Numbered from the stretch's first letter, positions 37,746 through 49,760 are shown. The stretch: DNA of 64,000 bases from Glandiceps talaboti (GCF_964340395.1 NC_135567.1:2593109-2657108); one strand, 5' to 3'. Made by a program: numbers and translations. Notes: a model not told the origin generated them from the letters alone.

Positions 37746-37982
37746 GCTTATATAGTAATGTTGGTAGGATTTTTGTTGTGAGTGATAGTAAGATGTAGCA
37801 ATATGAATAAGATTTGTACCAAGCCAGAGTGCTGTTTCAGGATAACTAGATTCTATTGTATATAGTTTTAAAAAGCAAATCTTATTAAATTGAACATTAG
37901 AGATGAAACAAGTTAAATTAGGAAGCCTTCAGTAATTAATAAGGGGAGGGCTGGGGGAATTAGGAGGGGGTGGGGTCTCTTT
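37744..37982. repeat. Dispersed repeats (TAATGTTGGTAGGAT family and left half of repeat D)
   Basis: Positions 37,744-37,895 match 1,820-1,996. Positions 37,905-37,980 match 2,010-2,090 up to the G-rich tract where the next element is inserted. Confidence 0.7.
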
Positions 37983-39262
37983 CTAGCACAACTGAACTAC
38001 AATGTAGGTTCAGTAGTGCTATAGGCATGGAGTGGTGTATGTCCATCTGTCTGTCTGTCTGTCTGTCTGTGTATGTGTGTGGATTACTTAAACTCGAAAA
38101 CTGCCAACCTGATTGCCTTGGTATTTGGTGGAGACATTACTTGTGGGGTCTAGTTGGGAAATTGTTCAAATGAAAATAATCGCATTACAGGTGTGTGATT
38201 TGGGTAACAAAATGTGATTTTTGGTAAAAAAAAACCCTCAAACTTAGAAACTCCTGGGCAGATTGGTGCGAAATTTGGTGGGAACATTCTTAAGGGGTGT
38301 GTAAAGTCAGATTTGTTCATGACATGATGATTAGGGCTAAACATGTGTCTTTTTTGGTCAAAAACCAATAATTCCAAAAATACTGATCAGATTGGGCTGA
38401 AATTTATTGGGAATGCATCTAGGGATGTATAGATGAAGAAATATTAAGGATACAATGATGTTATGAGTGATATGCAAATTATGTTTAAAAATGTTTATTT
38501 TGGGTCACAAACTTGTATCTCACAAAGTACTTGGTCAATGAGACTGAAACTTGGTGAGATGTTTCTAGAAGTGTTATTCTGCAGATTTCCTTCAAAATAT
38601 TTTGACACAATTGGCCTTAACATAATAAAAACCAAGACCACGCCCTCACCAACAATCAATTGGCAGTATATTTTGGTCAAATAACAACATCTGGTAGGCA
38701 AGTGAGTAAACATTCAAAAAATGTATGCAAAAATCCCTAGCAACCATGACCACGCCCTTAGCAACAGCCAAACGGTCGTGTATTTCACAAAGATAACAAT
38801 GGAATAATACACAATTGAATATACATTCAAAAAATGTACGTAAATTTGCCTAGCAACAAGACCATGCCCATAGTAACAGCCAAATCATGTATATTGAAAA
38901 GATAACAGGAATTGAAAGATAAATTAATAAACATTTAAAAATGTATGCAAATATGTCTAGCAAGAAGACCACGCCCATAGCAACAGCCAAATGATGACAT
39001 ATTTTGCAAAGATAATATCAGGAATTCATACACAAGTGAACAAAAAAAGCAAAAATGTATGCAAATATATCTAACAACATGACAACGCGCATAGTAACAG
39101 CCAAATGATAGCTCATATCGCAAAGATAGGAACATGGTTGGCTAGGCAACTGGGTAGTCATTCAGTAAATGAACACCTATTTTTAGCATGGACTAGCATA
39201 TGGATAAACATTTTTAAAAACTGTACAGTTGTGCTACAATGCCATTGGCAGTATTTTTACAA
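37983..39262 (+). mobile_element. TAGCACAACTG element inserted in repeat D
   Basis: The left end is TAGCACAACTGAAC and the right end ACAGTTGTGCTACAATGCC at about 39,224-39,243. (CTGT)n lies at 38,048-38,071. Five or so ACCACGCCC-type units are spaced about 110 bp apart (38,636-39,090). The flanks correspond to the contiguous sequence at 2,090-2,125, so the same locus type exists with and without this element. Confidence 0.75.
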
Positions 39263-39800
39263 ATAATTTCTTGGGGGAGTCCATATTTTAGGAAATGAGA
39301 TGAGGGGAGCAATACATTTCACTTTGACTAACTTTATTTTCTAGCTTAGCATTATTTTTGGCTGTTAAAATCCTATTGCTCCGCATTGTATACAAACACC
39401 ATGCGAAATAGCCAGTAAGTGAATACTTAGTGACCCTCAAAAATTAATATTGTAGTTAGCTATGGGTATGAGGTGCTCAAAACATATTTAACTTTTACTA
39501 TAACATCCTTGTAATAAACAGCCTAACCATGCAATATAGTTGGTACGGGTACAATTAGTGAGCCATAAAAAATAATATTATCTTTGCATTGTTATTTCAC
39601 TTTTACTATATCACCCTTGTAACCATGGTAATGAACAACCCAGTGTTGCCTTAAATTTTGGTTTATGGTTAGGTATCATATCAAACCATGTCATCAAACC
39701 GCTGCTGACAACCATATGGCATATAGTGAATTAATTATCAGTTGTGAGGAGAGAAGTGGGTCTCACAGGAGTAAAACGAGAACAGTTGGGTAAGGTATTA
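39263..39800. repeat. Right half of repeat D
   Basis: It matches 2,115-2,570 ('TTTAGCATTATTTT', 'GTAACCATGGTAATGAACA', 'CAACCATATGGCATATAGT'). A short internal duplication of the 'CTTTTACTATA.CATCC.TGTAA' phrase occurs (about 39,493 and 39,601). Confidence 0.65.
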
Positions 39801-41042
39801 GGGATAATGTTTAGATATGTTGACAGTCCCAATGACAACATTTGGAGCCAACTAGTATTTTGGAGTTAATGTTCTGGCCTGCAACTCAGTCATTGAAATC
39901 GAAACACAGGTACTGATTAATGCAATGAGTTGACACAAATAAACTGTGGTAGTAGTAGTTGGAGAAATAACCAATGCCTTTAAAACTTTCAATGTGGTGG
40001 AAGCAGTGGGATTACTTCTTTTAAACCAATTGATTCCAGTCCCTTTCCATGTCTGACAGCATTCAAACCATGTTTTAAAAATATCTAACCCCTTCTGATC
40101 ACAGGCTAATCAAATACCTATGAAATATTAAAACATTTTATTTGAAATAAAATTACATGGACGGTCACTTAGTGAACTTAGACAGTCAGCTGTTTACTAT
40201 ATATATGTATAGACAAAACATGTAAAGCTGTGCACTAAACATACAACTGATAAGGTCAAAGGTCAAATGAGATGTTAGGTCAAAGGTCAAATAGACATGC
40301 ATACAGGCTTTTTGTTAGTTATTATACACAGAATAATTTTTCTATTCCCTTGGGAAGTGAAAAGTATAGGTGACCTGTAAAATTGGTCGCTGGCCCCCAA
40401 ACAGGTATTGATAGTTTGTAAAGCCATCTACTAGCCATTCAGGAGAACATGTTGGCACTGTCTTGTATTCATCATAGTATCTATTCAAGGGGCTGTCAAC
40501 CTATGTAACCTATATACAGCAGGGTATGAATTAAGATGAGTGATGTGAGACATGGCAGGAATGGTTGGTTGGTTGGTTGGTTGGTCAGGTGGAAAACATC
40601 ACAAAACAAAGCATGGTTGCTGTAATTGACATACACTCGCCAACGAATATATTGCCATGGTAAAATATATGGAAAACTCTGCCAGTTTTGTGACATTTCC
40701 CCATTTTTTGTTACCATGGTTTCCAGACAGTCAAGTAACGTAGCGAAAAGATAACCAAATCTCTATGCAGCAAATGTGCATAAACAAGATGGGGGACATC
40801 TGGTAAAATTTACATAGAGTTGCATACTAGTATTGTGTACATTATTTTTGATGGAAACCCCAGTAATTGAGGTCTTAATATAGTAAAATTTCATAGAGTT
40901 GCATATCGCTAGTATCATGTGCATTCATTTTGCTGGAAACCAGGCGCCTTAATCTAGTAAAATTATGATATCTTGAAATAAATAATGGAACCCCCAATAA
41001 AATGCCTGAGTATATATCAGTAGTTCTTTAGAAAAACACTTC
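39801..41042. other. No gene recognised
   Basis: Low-repeat sequence. It holds a tandem pair of nuclear-receptor-type motifs (listed separately), (GGTT)n at 40,564-40,583 and a duplicated 'ATAGAGTTGCATA' phrase about 80-90 bp apart (40,815 and 40,894). Confidence 0.5.
40253..40289 (+). promoter_or_regulatory. Two perfect DR1 nuclear-receptor half-site pairs
   Basis: AGGTCAAAGGTCA occurs at 40,253-40,265 and again at 40,277-40,289. Each is a direct repeat of AGGTCA with a 1-bp spacer, the consensus bound by HNF4, RXR heterodimers and COUP-TF proteins. Function is an inference; no promoter or gene is identified next to them, and similar motifs ride in nearby repeats. Confidence 0.4.
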
Positions 41043-42755
41043 TTGAGGTGTGGTATGTCATGTCATTCTGTTACTACTACTACTACTGGATTGTTTCATT
41101 TCATTCTCACTGTCTCAGTCTTACACAGATAGATTTGTAATATATGCATTGTGTAGTACAGGATGTACATGAGGATGAGGCCAAATAAAAATAATTGTTT
41201 GGTTCCGGTTACCCTCCCCCCCCCCCCAGACCTAGCTTTCACTGCAGAACCTAAACTTGTTTTATGTATTCGAGAAAAAATAATAAATTTGCAAAAACTG
41301 TGAAGTCTCACGAGAAATAGTGAACCCGGAAACTGACATAAACTTAAAAAGACAAAATAAAACTGTTCTTCTAATCTGTTATGGCTGTAAATCTGATAGG
41401 AAGAAATAAACAACACAGAGACCATTTGGAAAACAATGGAAAACCTGAACTAGACACTCATACAGAAAAAAATATATACTAAAATAATAAATCTATCTAC
41501 TCCACCTTGAATGTAACCGGAACCACACAACTCAGTCCCAATAGATGATAGGGGCACTCAGTCTCAGTTAATGTTATTTATTTGGATGATAGGGCACTCC
41601 CAGTTATACTATAGATAATCTTGTTGTAGTATACATAGTTGATAAAGTGTTGGGTAAATCGGCCATGAATTGACACTTCATCTCAGGTCACTAGTAAACT
41701 TTGTAAAGTTACTGTTGGTAAAGTCTAACAGATGGTGACTTGATCAGACAGGTTTAATACTAGTGTACCCAAGGTAACACACAGACTGCAACCAAAGGAT
41801 CCTACAAAATTATCAACAGACTGTTCTGTGAAACGATCCTGAGTTGATGCTCCATCTCAGGTCACTAGTAAAGTTACTGGTGGTAAGGTTTAGTCAAACA
41901 GGTGGTGACTTGATACATGTAGGTATTCCTGGCTGTATATTTGTACTTAACACATCTTTATTAGGTTCCAGTCAAAATACTAGTGAGAGCAATTATTACC
42001 CATCCTCAGAGCTATCCATAGACTTGTTACTTGCATGGGTTTTTACATACAGAGTATTTTATAATTATGCTAATTATTCAAAACTCATTTTTAGCCCTAC
42101 AAGTAGATTTCTCTAGATTTTTGATATGTTGTTCAGTATAAAATTCTGATCAAGATGCACTAAAATAATTTCTGTTGCAGTTAGTTCAAGGTTAGGCCAA
42201 CATTTTCACTAGATTGACTTGACACTGCAACACACTGTAACCCAAAGGATCCAAATACTAAATAACACTACATCTTTAATGTGTCCAGTGTTGTCCATTG
42301 CCAACGCCACCAATACTGAAATGCATTCATATTGAAATCTCCATCCATCTCTTAATGTTCTTAACTGTGAAGGTTAAATTTATATAAGCATACACATGTA
42401 TCTCTCGATCTCCACCACACCCTTCTCACTCTCTCTTGGTCTTCAGTGGCCTCCTGTCAAACATTTGGTAACACTAACTCTGATGATCAGTGACTGTCCA
42501 ATCTTGTAGAACATTCACCAAGACAAGGATATGACCAATACTGAAATCCATTCATATTGAGATCTTCATCTCTAAATGTTCTCAACAGTGAAGGTCAAAT
42601 TCATGACCTCAGCAGTCTCTGTTCTGCTTGTATATTAGGTCATACAAAGTACATTTTGTTCTCAGACCTTGGCAGGTTAATACACACAATATACACATTT
42701 GTTCCCAGACCTCACCTAGTTAATACTTATGTACAATGCCCATTTTGTTCTCAGA
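41043..42755. repeat. Right copy of segmental duplication, block C
   Basis: It matches 7,926-9,640 in the same orientation, with low divergence, and runs into the 45-bp minisatellite. Confidence 0.85.
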
Positions 42756-43090
42756 CCTTCACTGGTTACTAAGATTTCCAATATATATTTTGTACTTAGA
42801 CCTTCACTGGTTACTAAGATTTCCAATATATATTTTGTACTTAGACCTTCACTGGTTAATAAGATTTCCAATATATATTTTGTATTTAGACCTTCACTGG
42901 CTACTAAGATATGCAATATATATTTTGTATTTAGACCTTCACTGGCTACTAAGATAAACAATATATATTCTGTACTTGGACCTTCACTGGTTAATAAGAT
43001 TTCCAATATATATTTTGTACTTAGACCTACATGGGTTAATAAGATATATAATATATATTTTGGACCTTCACTTGTTACTAAAATATACAA
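42756..43090. repeat. 45-bp minisatellite, about 7 units
   Basis: The units are the same as at 9,640-10,920, with the last ones more diverged (one about 10 bp shorter near 43,060). The difference of about 28 versus 7 units between the two duplication arms shows array-length change after duplication. Open frames are by-products. Confidence 0.9.
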
Positions 43091-43520
43091 TGTACATAAG
43101 GAAGCATTTAACATTTTGCAATTATTATTTCATAAATATAACTGAATCAAACAGAAACTGGTATAATTGTTTGGCCTACCTATGTTTAGCACTTTGTGTT
43201 TCTTTCATAACTGTGACCAAAAGTGAAAAGTGAACTGTTTGTCTAAGGTTTGAGAATTTGAGAATGTAGGAGATCCGATCAAGGGTTACTTAAATGACGG
43301 TTTTCTATTCATTTAGTGGGGGAGGGGGGGGGGGGGGCTGACAATAATCATTTCAAAATGTGTCTTTAAGTTTGTAGATACCCATGTATATTGAAAATGA
43401 AATATGTAATTTAACTTGGCGAAAATATAAAGGTATGAAAATCAGACGTTCCAAATAATTGCAGTAGAGAATCAGACTAGCACATTATAATATAGATTGA
43501 GTGCCAGTGTGATATCAAAT
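43091..43520. other. No gene recognised
   Basis: Short unique stretch with a G run at 43,317-43,337. Confidence 0.5.
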
Positions 43521-44125
43521 CATCTTAACTACCAAATTGGCAGTAGTCAAGGGTATATAGACTACCAAACATTGTATCTTGACTACCAAATTGGCAGTAG
43601 TCAAGGGTATATAGACTATCAAACATTGTATATTGACTACCAAATTGGCAGTAGTCAAGGGTATATAGACTACCAAACATTGTATCCTAACTACCAAATT
43701 GTCAGTAGTCAAGGGTATATAGACTACCAAACATTGTATCTTGACTACCAAATTGGCAGTAGTCAAGGGTATATAAACTATCAAACATTGAATCTTGACT
43801 ACCAAATTGGCAGTAGTCAAGGGTATATAGCCTACCAAACATAGTATCTTAACTACTAAATTGACAGTAGTCAAGGGTATATAGACTATCAAACATTGAA
43901 TCTTGACTACTAAATTGACAGTAGTCAAGGGTATATAGCCTACCAAACATAGTATCTTAACTACTAAATTGACAGTAGTCAAGGGTATATAGACTACCAA
44001 ACATTGTATCTTAACTACCAAATTGGCAGTAGTCAAGGGTATATAGACTACCAAACATTGTATCTTGAATACCAAATTGGCAGTAGTCAAGGGTATATAG
44101 ACTACCAAACACAGTATCTTGACTA
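43521..44125. repeat. 54-bp tandem array, about 11 units
   Basis: The unit runs ACTACCAAATTGGCAGTAGT, CAAGGGTATATAGACTACCA, AACATTGTATCTTG. Each unit contains ACTAC...GTAGT as an inverted repeat around CAAATTGGC. Period divisible by 3 leaves a 208-codon frame open on the minus strand and 115 codons on the plus strand, neither with known motifs. Confidence 0.95.
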
Positions 44126-44324
44126 TATATAATGATTCCATCCATGATATGCAAACTTTATGTAAAAATGTTAATTTTGGTCAAAAATGTATGTCCCAAA
44201 AAGTTCTTGGTCAGTGAGACTGAAATTTGGTCTGATGTTTCCAGATATGTTATTCTGCAGATTTGTTAAAAATATTTTGACCCAATTGGCCATAGCAACC
44301 ATGACTATGCCCTTAGCAACAGCT
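44126..44324 (+). repeat. Fragment of the TAGCACAACTG element body
   Basis: 'GATTCCATC.ATGATATGCAAA', 'TTCTTGGTCAGTGAGACTGAAA' and 'TAGCAACCATGACTATGCCC' match the internal part of the family. It ends exactly where the 132-bp hairpin begins. Confidence 0.65.
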
Positions 44325-44800
44325 ATAGTAGTATAAGAACTGATGGGAAGCCCACACTTCCAGCATATGATACTCACAGACATTAACACTCAAGTCATGA
44401 CATTCCATGTATTGTGTTTTCTAGCAAAGGTGCTGGTCCCATCAGTTCTTATACTACTCAAATTAAAGAGACGTTTTCATAATATAACAATTCCTGTGTT
44501 GGAAATTGTTGTCTGAGCAACTACCAGAATTGCAAGAAATTTACCAAGAATTTACCAAGAAACTTGTGAAGTTATACAGTGTTTTTTCTTACAATCACTA
44601 GTTTTCCAAGAGAGTAATGTTCTTCCAGATGTTTCCAAAAAAGAGGTCTGAATTCTGAATTCTTCTTCCATCATACAATTTTTGTAACATTTGGTAAAAT
44701 ACCATTTTCAGTAATGGGCATTGTAGTTATATTCTGACAAGAGCACTTTATTCTCATGATTGAGCTGTCAAATAACATGTTATTTATCCGAACTAAGGAA
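44325..44800. repeat. Dispersed repeat starting with a 132-bp hairpin, copy 2
   Basis: The hairpin arms are 44,327-44,348 and 44,437-44,458, perfect over 22 bp. It matches 29,219-29,830 with an internal deletion after 'GTCTGAGCAACTACC'. Confidence 0.75.
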
Positions 44801-45360
44801 TTTTTAGCTCCGCTGTCAGCGAAAGCTGAAAGCGTAGCTTTAGGTATAGGTTGTATTAAGGTATAGAGTATAGGTGGAATCATTGGTGTCCGTCAAATTT
44901 TTAGCTCCGCTGTCAGCGAAAGCTGAAAGCGTAGCTTTAGGTATAGGTTGTATAGAGTATAGAGTGTATAGGTGAATCATAGGTGTCCGTCAAACTTTTA
45001 TATTTTCACTATCTTCTCTGAAAGTAACAGCCAGAATACTTCGATATTTGGTGTGCATGTTCCCTGGGGGGAGGCTATTCAGATTTGTTCATGCCAAGTT
45101 GATCTGTGCCATTTTCAATTTTTTATGATTTTTTTTCCAAAAATGACATTTTTATCAACTCCTCATAAACTTCAAGTCAGATTGCTTTGATATCTGGTGT
45201 GTTGATGCAGAGAGCGTAGCTTACTTAGATTTGTTAATTTCAAGTCAGCACGTCTTCTCTTCTATTTTTTATGATGATTTTTTTTGTAATTTGAAAAAAA
45301 AATGAATATGTTAATGAGCATTATGACCGACGCCATATTGGAAATCAGTCCGCGAGACTT
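44801..45360 (+). repeat. Element with duplicated 97-bp head ('TAGCTCCGCTGTCAGCGAAA')
   Basis: The head TTTTTAGCTCCGCTGTCAGC occurs at 44,801 and again at 44,898, each followed by GAAAGCTGAAAGCGTAGCTT and 'GTGTCCGTCAAA'. CTGTCAGCGAAAGCTGA carries an internal palindromic AGCGAAAGCT. The body then has 'TTCGATATTTGGTGTGCATGTTCC' and 'TTGATATCTGGTGTGTTGATGC', two diverged units. It resembles non-autonomous marine invertebrate repeats. No coding seen. Confidence 0.5.
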
Positions 45361-46799
45361 TAGGTAAAGTGCAACTTTTCAAAAGACACTATTGACGTCA
45401 AACAAGCAATGTAATATATGCTATAGTCTTAATTCTACGCATTGTCCGCCCAAATGACAAATATTTGTTTGAAAAAGGGTTGTAAACTTCAATCCAAATT
45501 CTCTACCCCTCCTACAGAATGGTTCATTCCAGTATATGCACCTCACGATCAAGTGAGAGGTTACTAAGATGCCCATTGCAGGTAGTCCGACGGGATAGTG
45601 TCTTTTCGATAGGTATATTAGGGAGCTCAGAATTCAAACCACCGGTTATGTGAATTCACGGTCATAGTAAAATTCATTTGATTTTTAATTTGCTATTTTG
45701 ACCAACGGTTGTCTATTCGCGATAAAATTACGATTAGTTTGGAAACGGGGTAGATTTTCTATGATTCCGTGTCATAAAATCTTATCATGTGTTGTGTAGT
45801 TTTCGAAAAGCACACCCGGTGGGAAAGTCGCCCAACAGGCGATCTCGCGCCATTGCCGAAACATGCATTGTCTGAAAGTGTCTGTGAATAGCCAAAACAT
45901 TGCCTTTTGACCTGTTTCTTCTTGTTAGACAGTACTCCCTAGCCTGTTTCATATCAATACTCGTATTATGCGTATTGAATAATCTACGAATGGCATAACG
46001 TCATTACAAAATCGCCGCATATCATGTCATCATCTCGCATCGCAGTATTGCATATAGTCATTTCATGTAGTCATGTCGCATGTAGTCATCTCATGTAGTC
46101 ATATCGCATGTAGTCATCTCATGTAGTCATCTCATGTAGTCACATCGCATGTAGTCATATCGCATGTAGTCACCTCATGTAGTCATATCGCATATAGTCA
46201 TCTCATGTAGTCATATCGCATATAGTCATTGCAGTATTGCATATAGTCATTGCAGTATTGAATTTTCGAATATTGGCAGGCATTCAACGCCATACTACAA
46301 TGAAACTGCTAACATGGCTAGTAACACTGACACGATTCCGTGTTCCGTGTTCATGTTTTGGGGCACATTTCTAAATACACGAAACCAGTTATTGAATGTG
46401 TAGTGGATATTGATATTCAGTTTGAAAAATTAAAATCCTGAACTTTATTTTGCGAACGGTTTTGTCATTTCTTAGTAATTATAGGGCCGACTGTATCATG
46501 TTTAACATTTATGTCAACCCGGAAGTACATAGACACGAAAATAGACGAAGTGACTTGTACATGTAATTAGTAACAAAATTTTGCTGTAACTGCTGATAAC
46601 CTTCAAATTTATTTATTTTTATGTTGTAAATACATTCTAATATGCACTAAGGACAACACTATAAAGACTTGCTCTATGTAAGGTAATTTTTTGTCTTTTA
46701 AAAATGCAATAGTTAGATCAATGTGTACCAGAAATGTTATGTAGTATTTAAGCTAGAAATAAGACCACATAATATCTTATTACTCCCCCCCCCCAATTA
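45361..46799. other. Unique sequence, comparatively CpG-containing, with a 13-15-bp tandem repeat
   Basis: CpGs are more frequent here (about 45,560-46,040) than in the rest of the window, which could mark a less methylated or younger region. Positions 46,060-46,250 are a minisatellite of ATCTCATGTAGTC and ATATCGCATGTAGTC. A 40-bp phrase 'CATTGTCTGAAAGTGTCTGT' at 45,863 recurs at 53,835 and 54,083. No open reading frame of note. Confidence 0.5.
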
Positions 46800-47240
46800 A
46801 GACAAACTACTCACAGAAAGCAACAAAAAAAGAGAAGAAGCTCCAAAACATAAACAAGAGAATAAAATTACAGTAATGAGTTGATGATGCACAAACAACT
46901 ACAAAGAAATTTGATGACTGACAAATTTCTTGTGGTAAGCCATTCCAAAGTTTGGAGTACAGTTTGAAAAATCACTGCTGCCATATGTCTTGTTGTTAAA
47001 TGTTGTTGATCCTTCAAATTGCACATACAAAATAATATATCAACGTAAAAGTTGAATGGCACTTGCTGTTTTTGGTCCAAAAAATACCAGTGTCTTAAAA
47101 TGTGTAGCTTCAGGGTTGAACATATCCAGGACCAGGATTACTGTAAAGTAGTCATTTCCCCTGCTATGTGCAAAAATCAGTTTCAACAACGATGTCAAAA
47201 TGCATTTTGAGCAAAAGCCCTCCGATTCTAATAATTGCAT
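46800..47240 (-). pseudogene. Probable non-LTR retrotransposon 3' end, heavily decayed
   Basis: On the minus strand, three frames each contribute parts. The clearest is KLWNGLPQEICQSSNFFV, which fits the 'LWN-LP--I----S---F' motif near the C-terminus of jockey/CR1-type reverse transcriptases. Upstream, frames read EGSTTFNNKTYGSSDFSNC before shifting. No palm or endonuclease motif survives. The call rests on one motif and its position before an AT-rich tail. It could be a chance resemblance. Confidence 0.4.
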
Positions 47241-47604
47241 GCACTATCACAACACAAGGAATAAATGTCATGTTTATCAGCACTTTCCATCACTTTCCAT
47301 CAGTTTTTACTAATGTGGTATACTGATATTCTATATGGTATTTTATGCTTCAAATTTCCCTTTCCACTTATACTGAAAATATTTTGTTTAATATGACCAC
47401 CCTTCCCTTGTTCCTAAGTGATATCGAACTATTTTGTGTAAAATTCCTCTCCTATTGACATGACTATAACTTTACAACATAAACTCTAAGGTATGCTAGG
47501 TACTTTCTAGAAATGGTGAGAACACCAGCTGCGAAATGTGTAACAAATGATAGTATTTGACTTTTTTTTAACTTTTAAACTTTGCCTAAATATATTAAGT
47601 ATAA

Positions 47605-47829
47605 GTAAATAGATACATTATTATCAATATTGATAGTGGGAATAATGTGTTATTTGAAAACAGTGATAATCACAGTGAGAATGATGACACAGATACATAT
47701 AGTTCAAACTCAGATTTACTTGAAGGAGGGATTGGTTCTGATGATGATGATGATAAGAGTGACGTTGTTGAAAATTACATTTCCATTATACACATTCTGG
47801 AAGGAGGGAGCTACCACATGGAAGTCTAA
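47605..47829 (+). CDS. Short acidic open frame, unrecognised
   Basis: An open frame reads NVLFENSDNHSENDDTDTY then SSNSDLLEGGIGSDDDDDK and ends HILEGGSYHMEV. It is rich in Asp, Ser and Asn with a five-Asp run, like low-complexity acidic segments seen at the N-termini of some transposases and in nuclear proteins. There is an AG (GATAG) near 47,637 but no donor that fits well. No domain can be named and it could be a chance frame. The remaining sequence to 48,300 shows nothing. Confidence 0.25.
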   Translation, partial: VNRYIIINIDSGNNVLFENSDNHSENDDTDTYSSNSDLLEGGIGSDDDDDKSDVVENYISIIHILEGGSYHMEV

Positions 47830-48317
47830 AAAGTAAAATGAACACACTTAGTAAAGGTTTTGTAAAAAGTCTAGAAAGAAGACAATACACAGATGTACTG
47901 CATGCACTATGTAAATATCAATACCAATATATGACTTGATGCAACATTCTGTGACATGAAAATGTGGCTTGGCTTGTTTGAGTTACATTTATTTTCTCTT
48001 GACAGTATATTCCATTAAATCAAACAAGAACAAGATGCAAAACTGCATTTTATAGTGTTATTCAATGTCATTCTGTTCAAGTTGTCAGTTTTTACTACTT
48101 TACAATTTGGGTACTGAACTAGTACATTCCGTTACAAAACTGTTTTTAAATAGCATGTTCATCAACATTTGCAAATGTAATTAAGAAGAAAATCTCAGCA
48201 TGTGCCAAAGGGACAGAACAGTAAAACACATTCTTTTAATTTTTGCAAAGAGTATGTCTTGGTTGACATTGTTTTACAGGCAGGGTACTTGATGCCTGGA
48301 TAGTAATGTGATCAGTA

Positions 48318-48484
48318 TACATGTATGTATGTATGTATGTATTTGTGTGTGTGTGTGTGTGTGTGTGTGGTGGGTGGGTGGGTGGGTTGGTTGGTGGGTG
48401 GGTGGGTGTATGGGTGGGTGGGTGGGTGGGTGTATGTATGTATGTATGTATGTATGTATGTATGTATGTATGTATGTATGTGTG

Positions 48485-48518
<34 letters not shown>

Positions 48519-48731
48519 TGTGTGTATGTATGTATGTATGTATGTATGTATGTATGTGTGTGTGTGTATGTATGTATGTATGTATGTATGTATGTGTATG
48601 TATGTATGTATTTATGTGTGTGTGTATGTATGTATGTATGTATGTATGTATGTATGTATGTATGTATGTATGTACGTACGTATGTACGTACGTACGTACA
48701 TGTGTATTATATGTATGTATGTATGTATGTA

Positions 48732-48766
<35 letters not shown>

Positions 48767-48818
48767 ATGTATGTCTGTCTGTATGTATGTATGTATGTAT
48801 GTATGTATATGTTATTTA
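48318..48818. repeat. Complex TATG/TGTG/GGGT/CTGT microsatellite, about 500 bp
   Basis: Runs of TATG, GT, GGTGGGTG, TACG and CTGT follow one another without interruption. None of these creates a stop in the open frames, so four overlapping open frames of 164-233 codons appear on both strands. They are not genes. The tract is followed by G and C homopolymers (48,847-48,860 and 48,894-48,906). Confidence 0.97.
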
Positions 48819-49609
48819 AAATGTACTTCAACATTTTGGGCTGTGGCGGGGGGGGGGGGGGTACTTAAAAAAATTGGGGGTTTGACAGAAAATCCCCCCC
48901 CCCCCCACACCAACTTTTTGTGGAAGCATCCTAAGGGAACCTCCGGTAACATTCACAGGGCACTCAGGCTTAGTTGTTATATTTGCAAAAACAAACAAAC
49001 AAAACAAACAAACTATAAATAAATAAATACTGACAAGCATGGTCAACAAGAGAGTGCACAATTACAAATCATTATCAACTACAATAATTACTACTACTAT
49101 AAGTTTTCCTGTATTCAAAATTGTCACAATTGTACATACCCCCCTTCCCCCCAAGGTATGTCAACGATTCCTACCAAATGCGAGTAGTATATTTTCAAGT
49201 TGTGAAACTGGAGCTAATATGACTTCTGATCAGTAAAAATACATCTTTCTAGAACAAACATGCTTAGAACGCATATATTTACCAGGTGCAATTGACATCA
49301 TAGTCAATGGGAAGGCATCAATTCTGATGATTACTAAGCCTTACCATCTTGCATTGAACAATCTTGTTAGATGTCCATAACTCCCGTCACTCAGTTTGAA
49401 TGGACCAATCATGTAACCTGATTTCTAATGCATTACTTGCAGTTAAGTAGCTCAATCCATCTTAGTGTGATATGTTTACATTGTAGTACATGTAACTGTG
49501 TGTACTTCTGGTTTCCTATGTTTTATTTAGTGATGGTATTCCCAACCTAGTATGTCAAACAGCCACAGCCATAGTGATCAAATCGGGTTATATGATCGGT
49601 CAACTCAAA
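48819..49609. other. No gene recognised
   Basis: Homopolymers and an (AAAC)n-like tract near 48,990-49,012, then unique sequence without recognisable features. Confidence 0.5.
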
Positions 49610-49720
49610 TTGAATGGCTGGGAGTTTTGAACTTCTAATTAATCTGTCCTTGAGGTTGCTTGGAACCATTGTATACCTAACTTTAACACTGAACTACAAG
49701 TTTACTCAAGGTGAAATGCC

Positions 49721-49753
<33 letters not shown>

Positions 49754-49760
49754 TGTAGAT
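49610..49760. repeat. Dispersed repeat with (CTGT)n tail, copy 2
   Basis: It matches 7,780-7,925. The (CTGT)n tract is at 49,722-49,753. Confidence 0.6.

Noticed and set aside
48274-49022. Long Tyr-Val-Cys and Thr-His-Ile frames on both strands
   Set aside because: A TATG/TGTG microsatellite has no stop codon in these frames.
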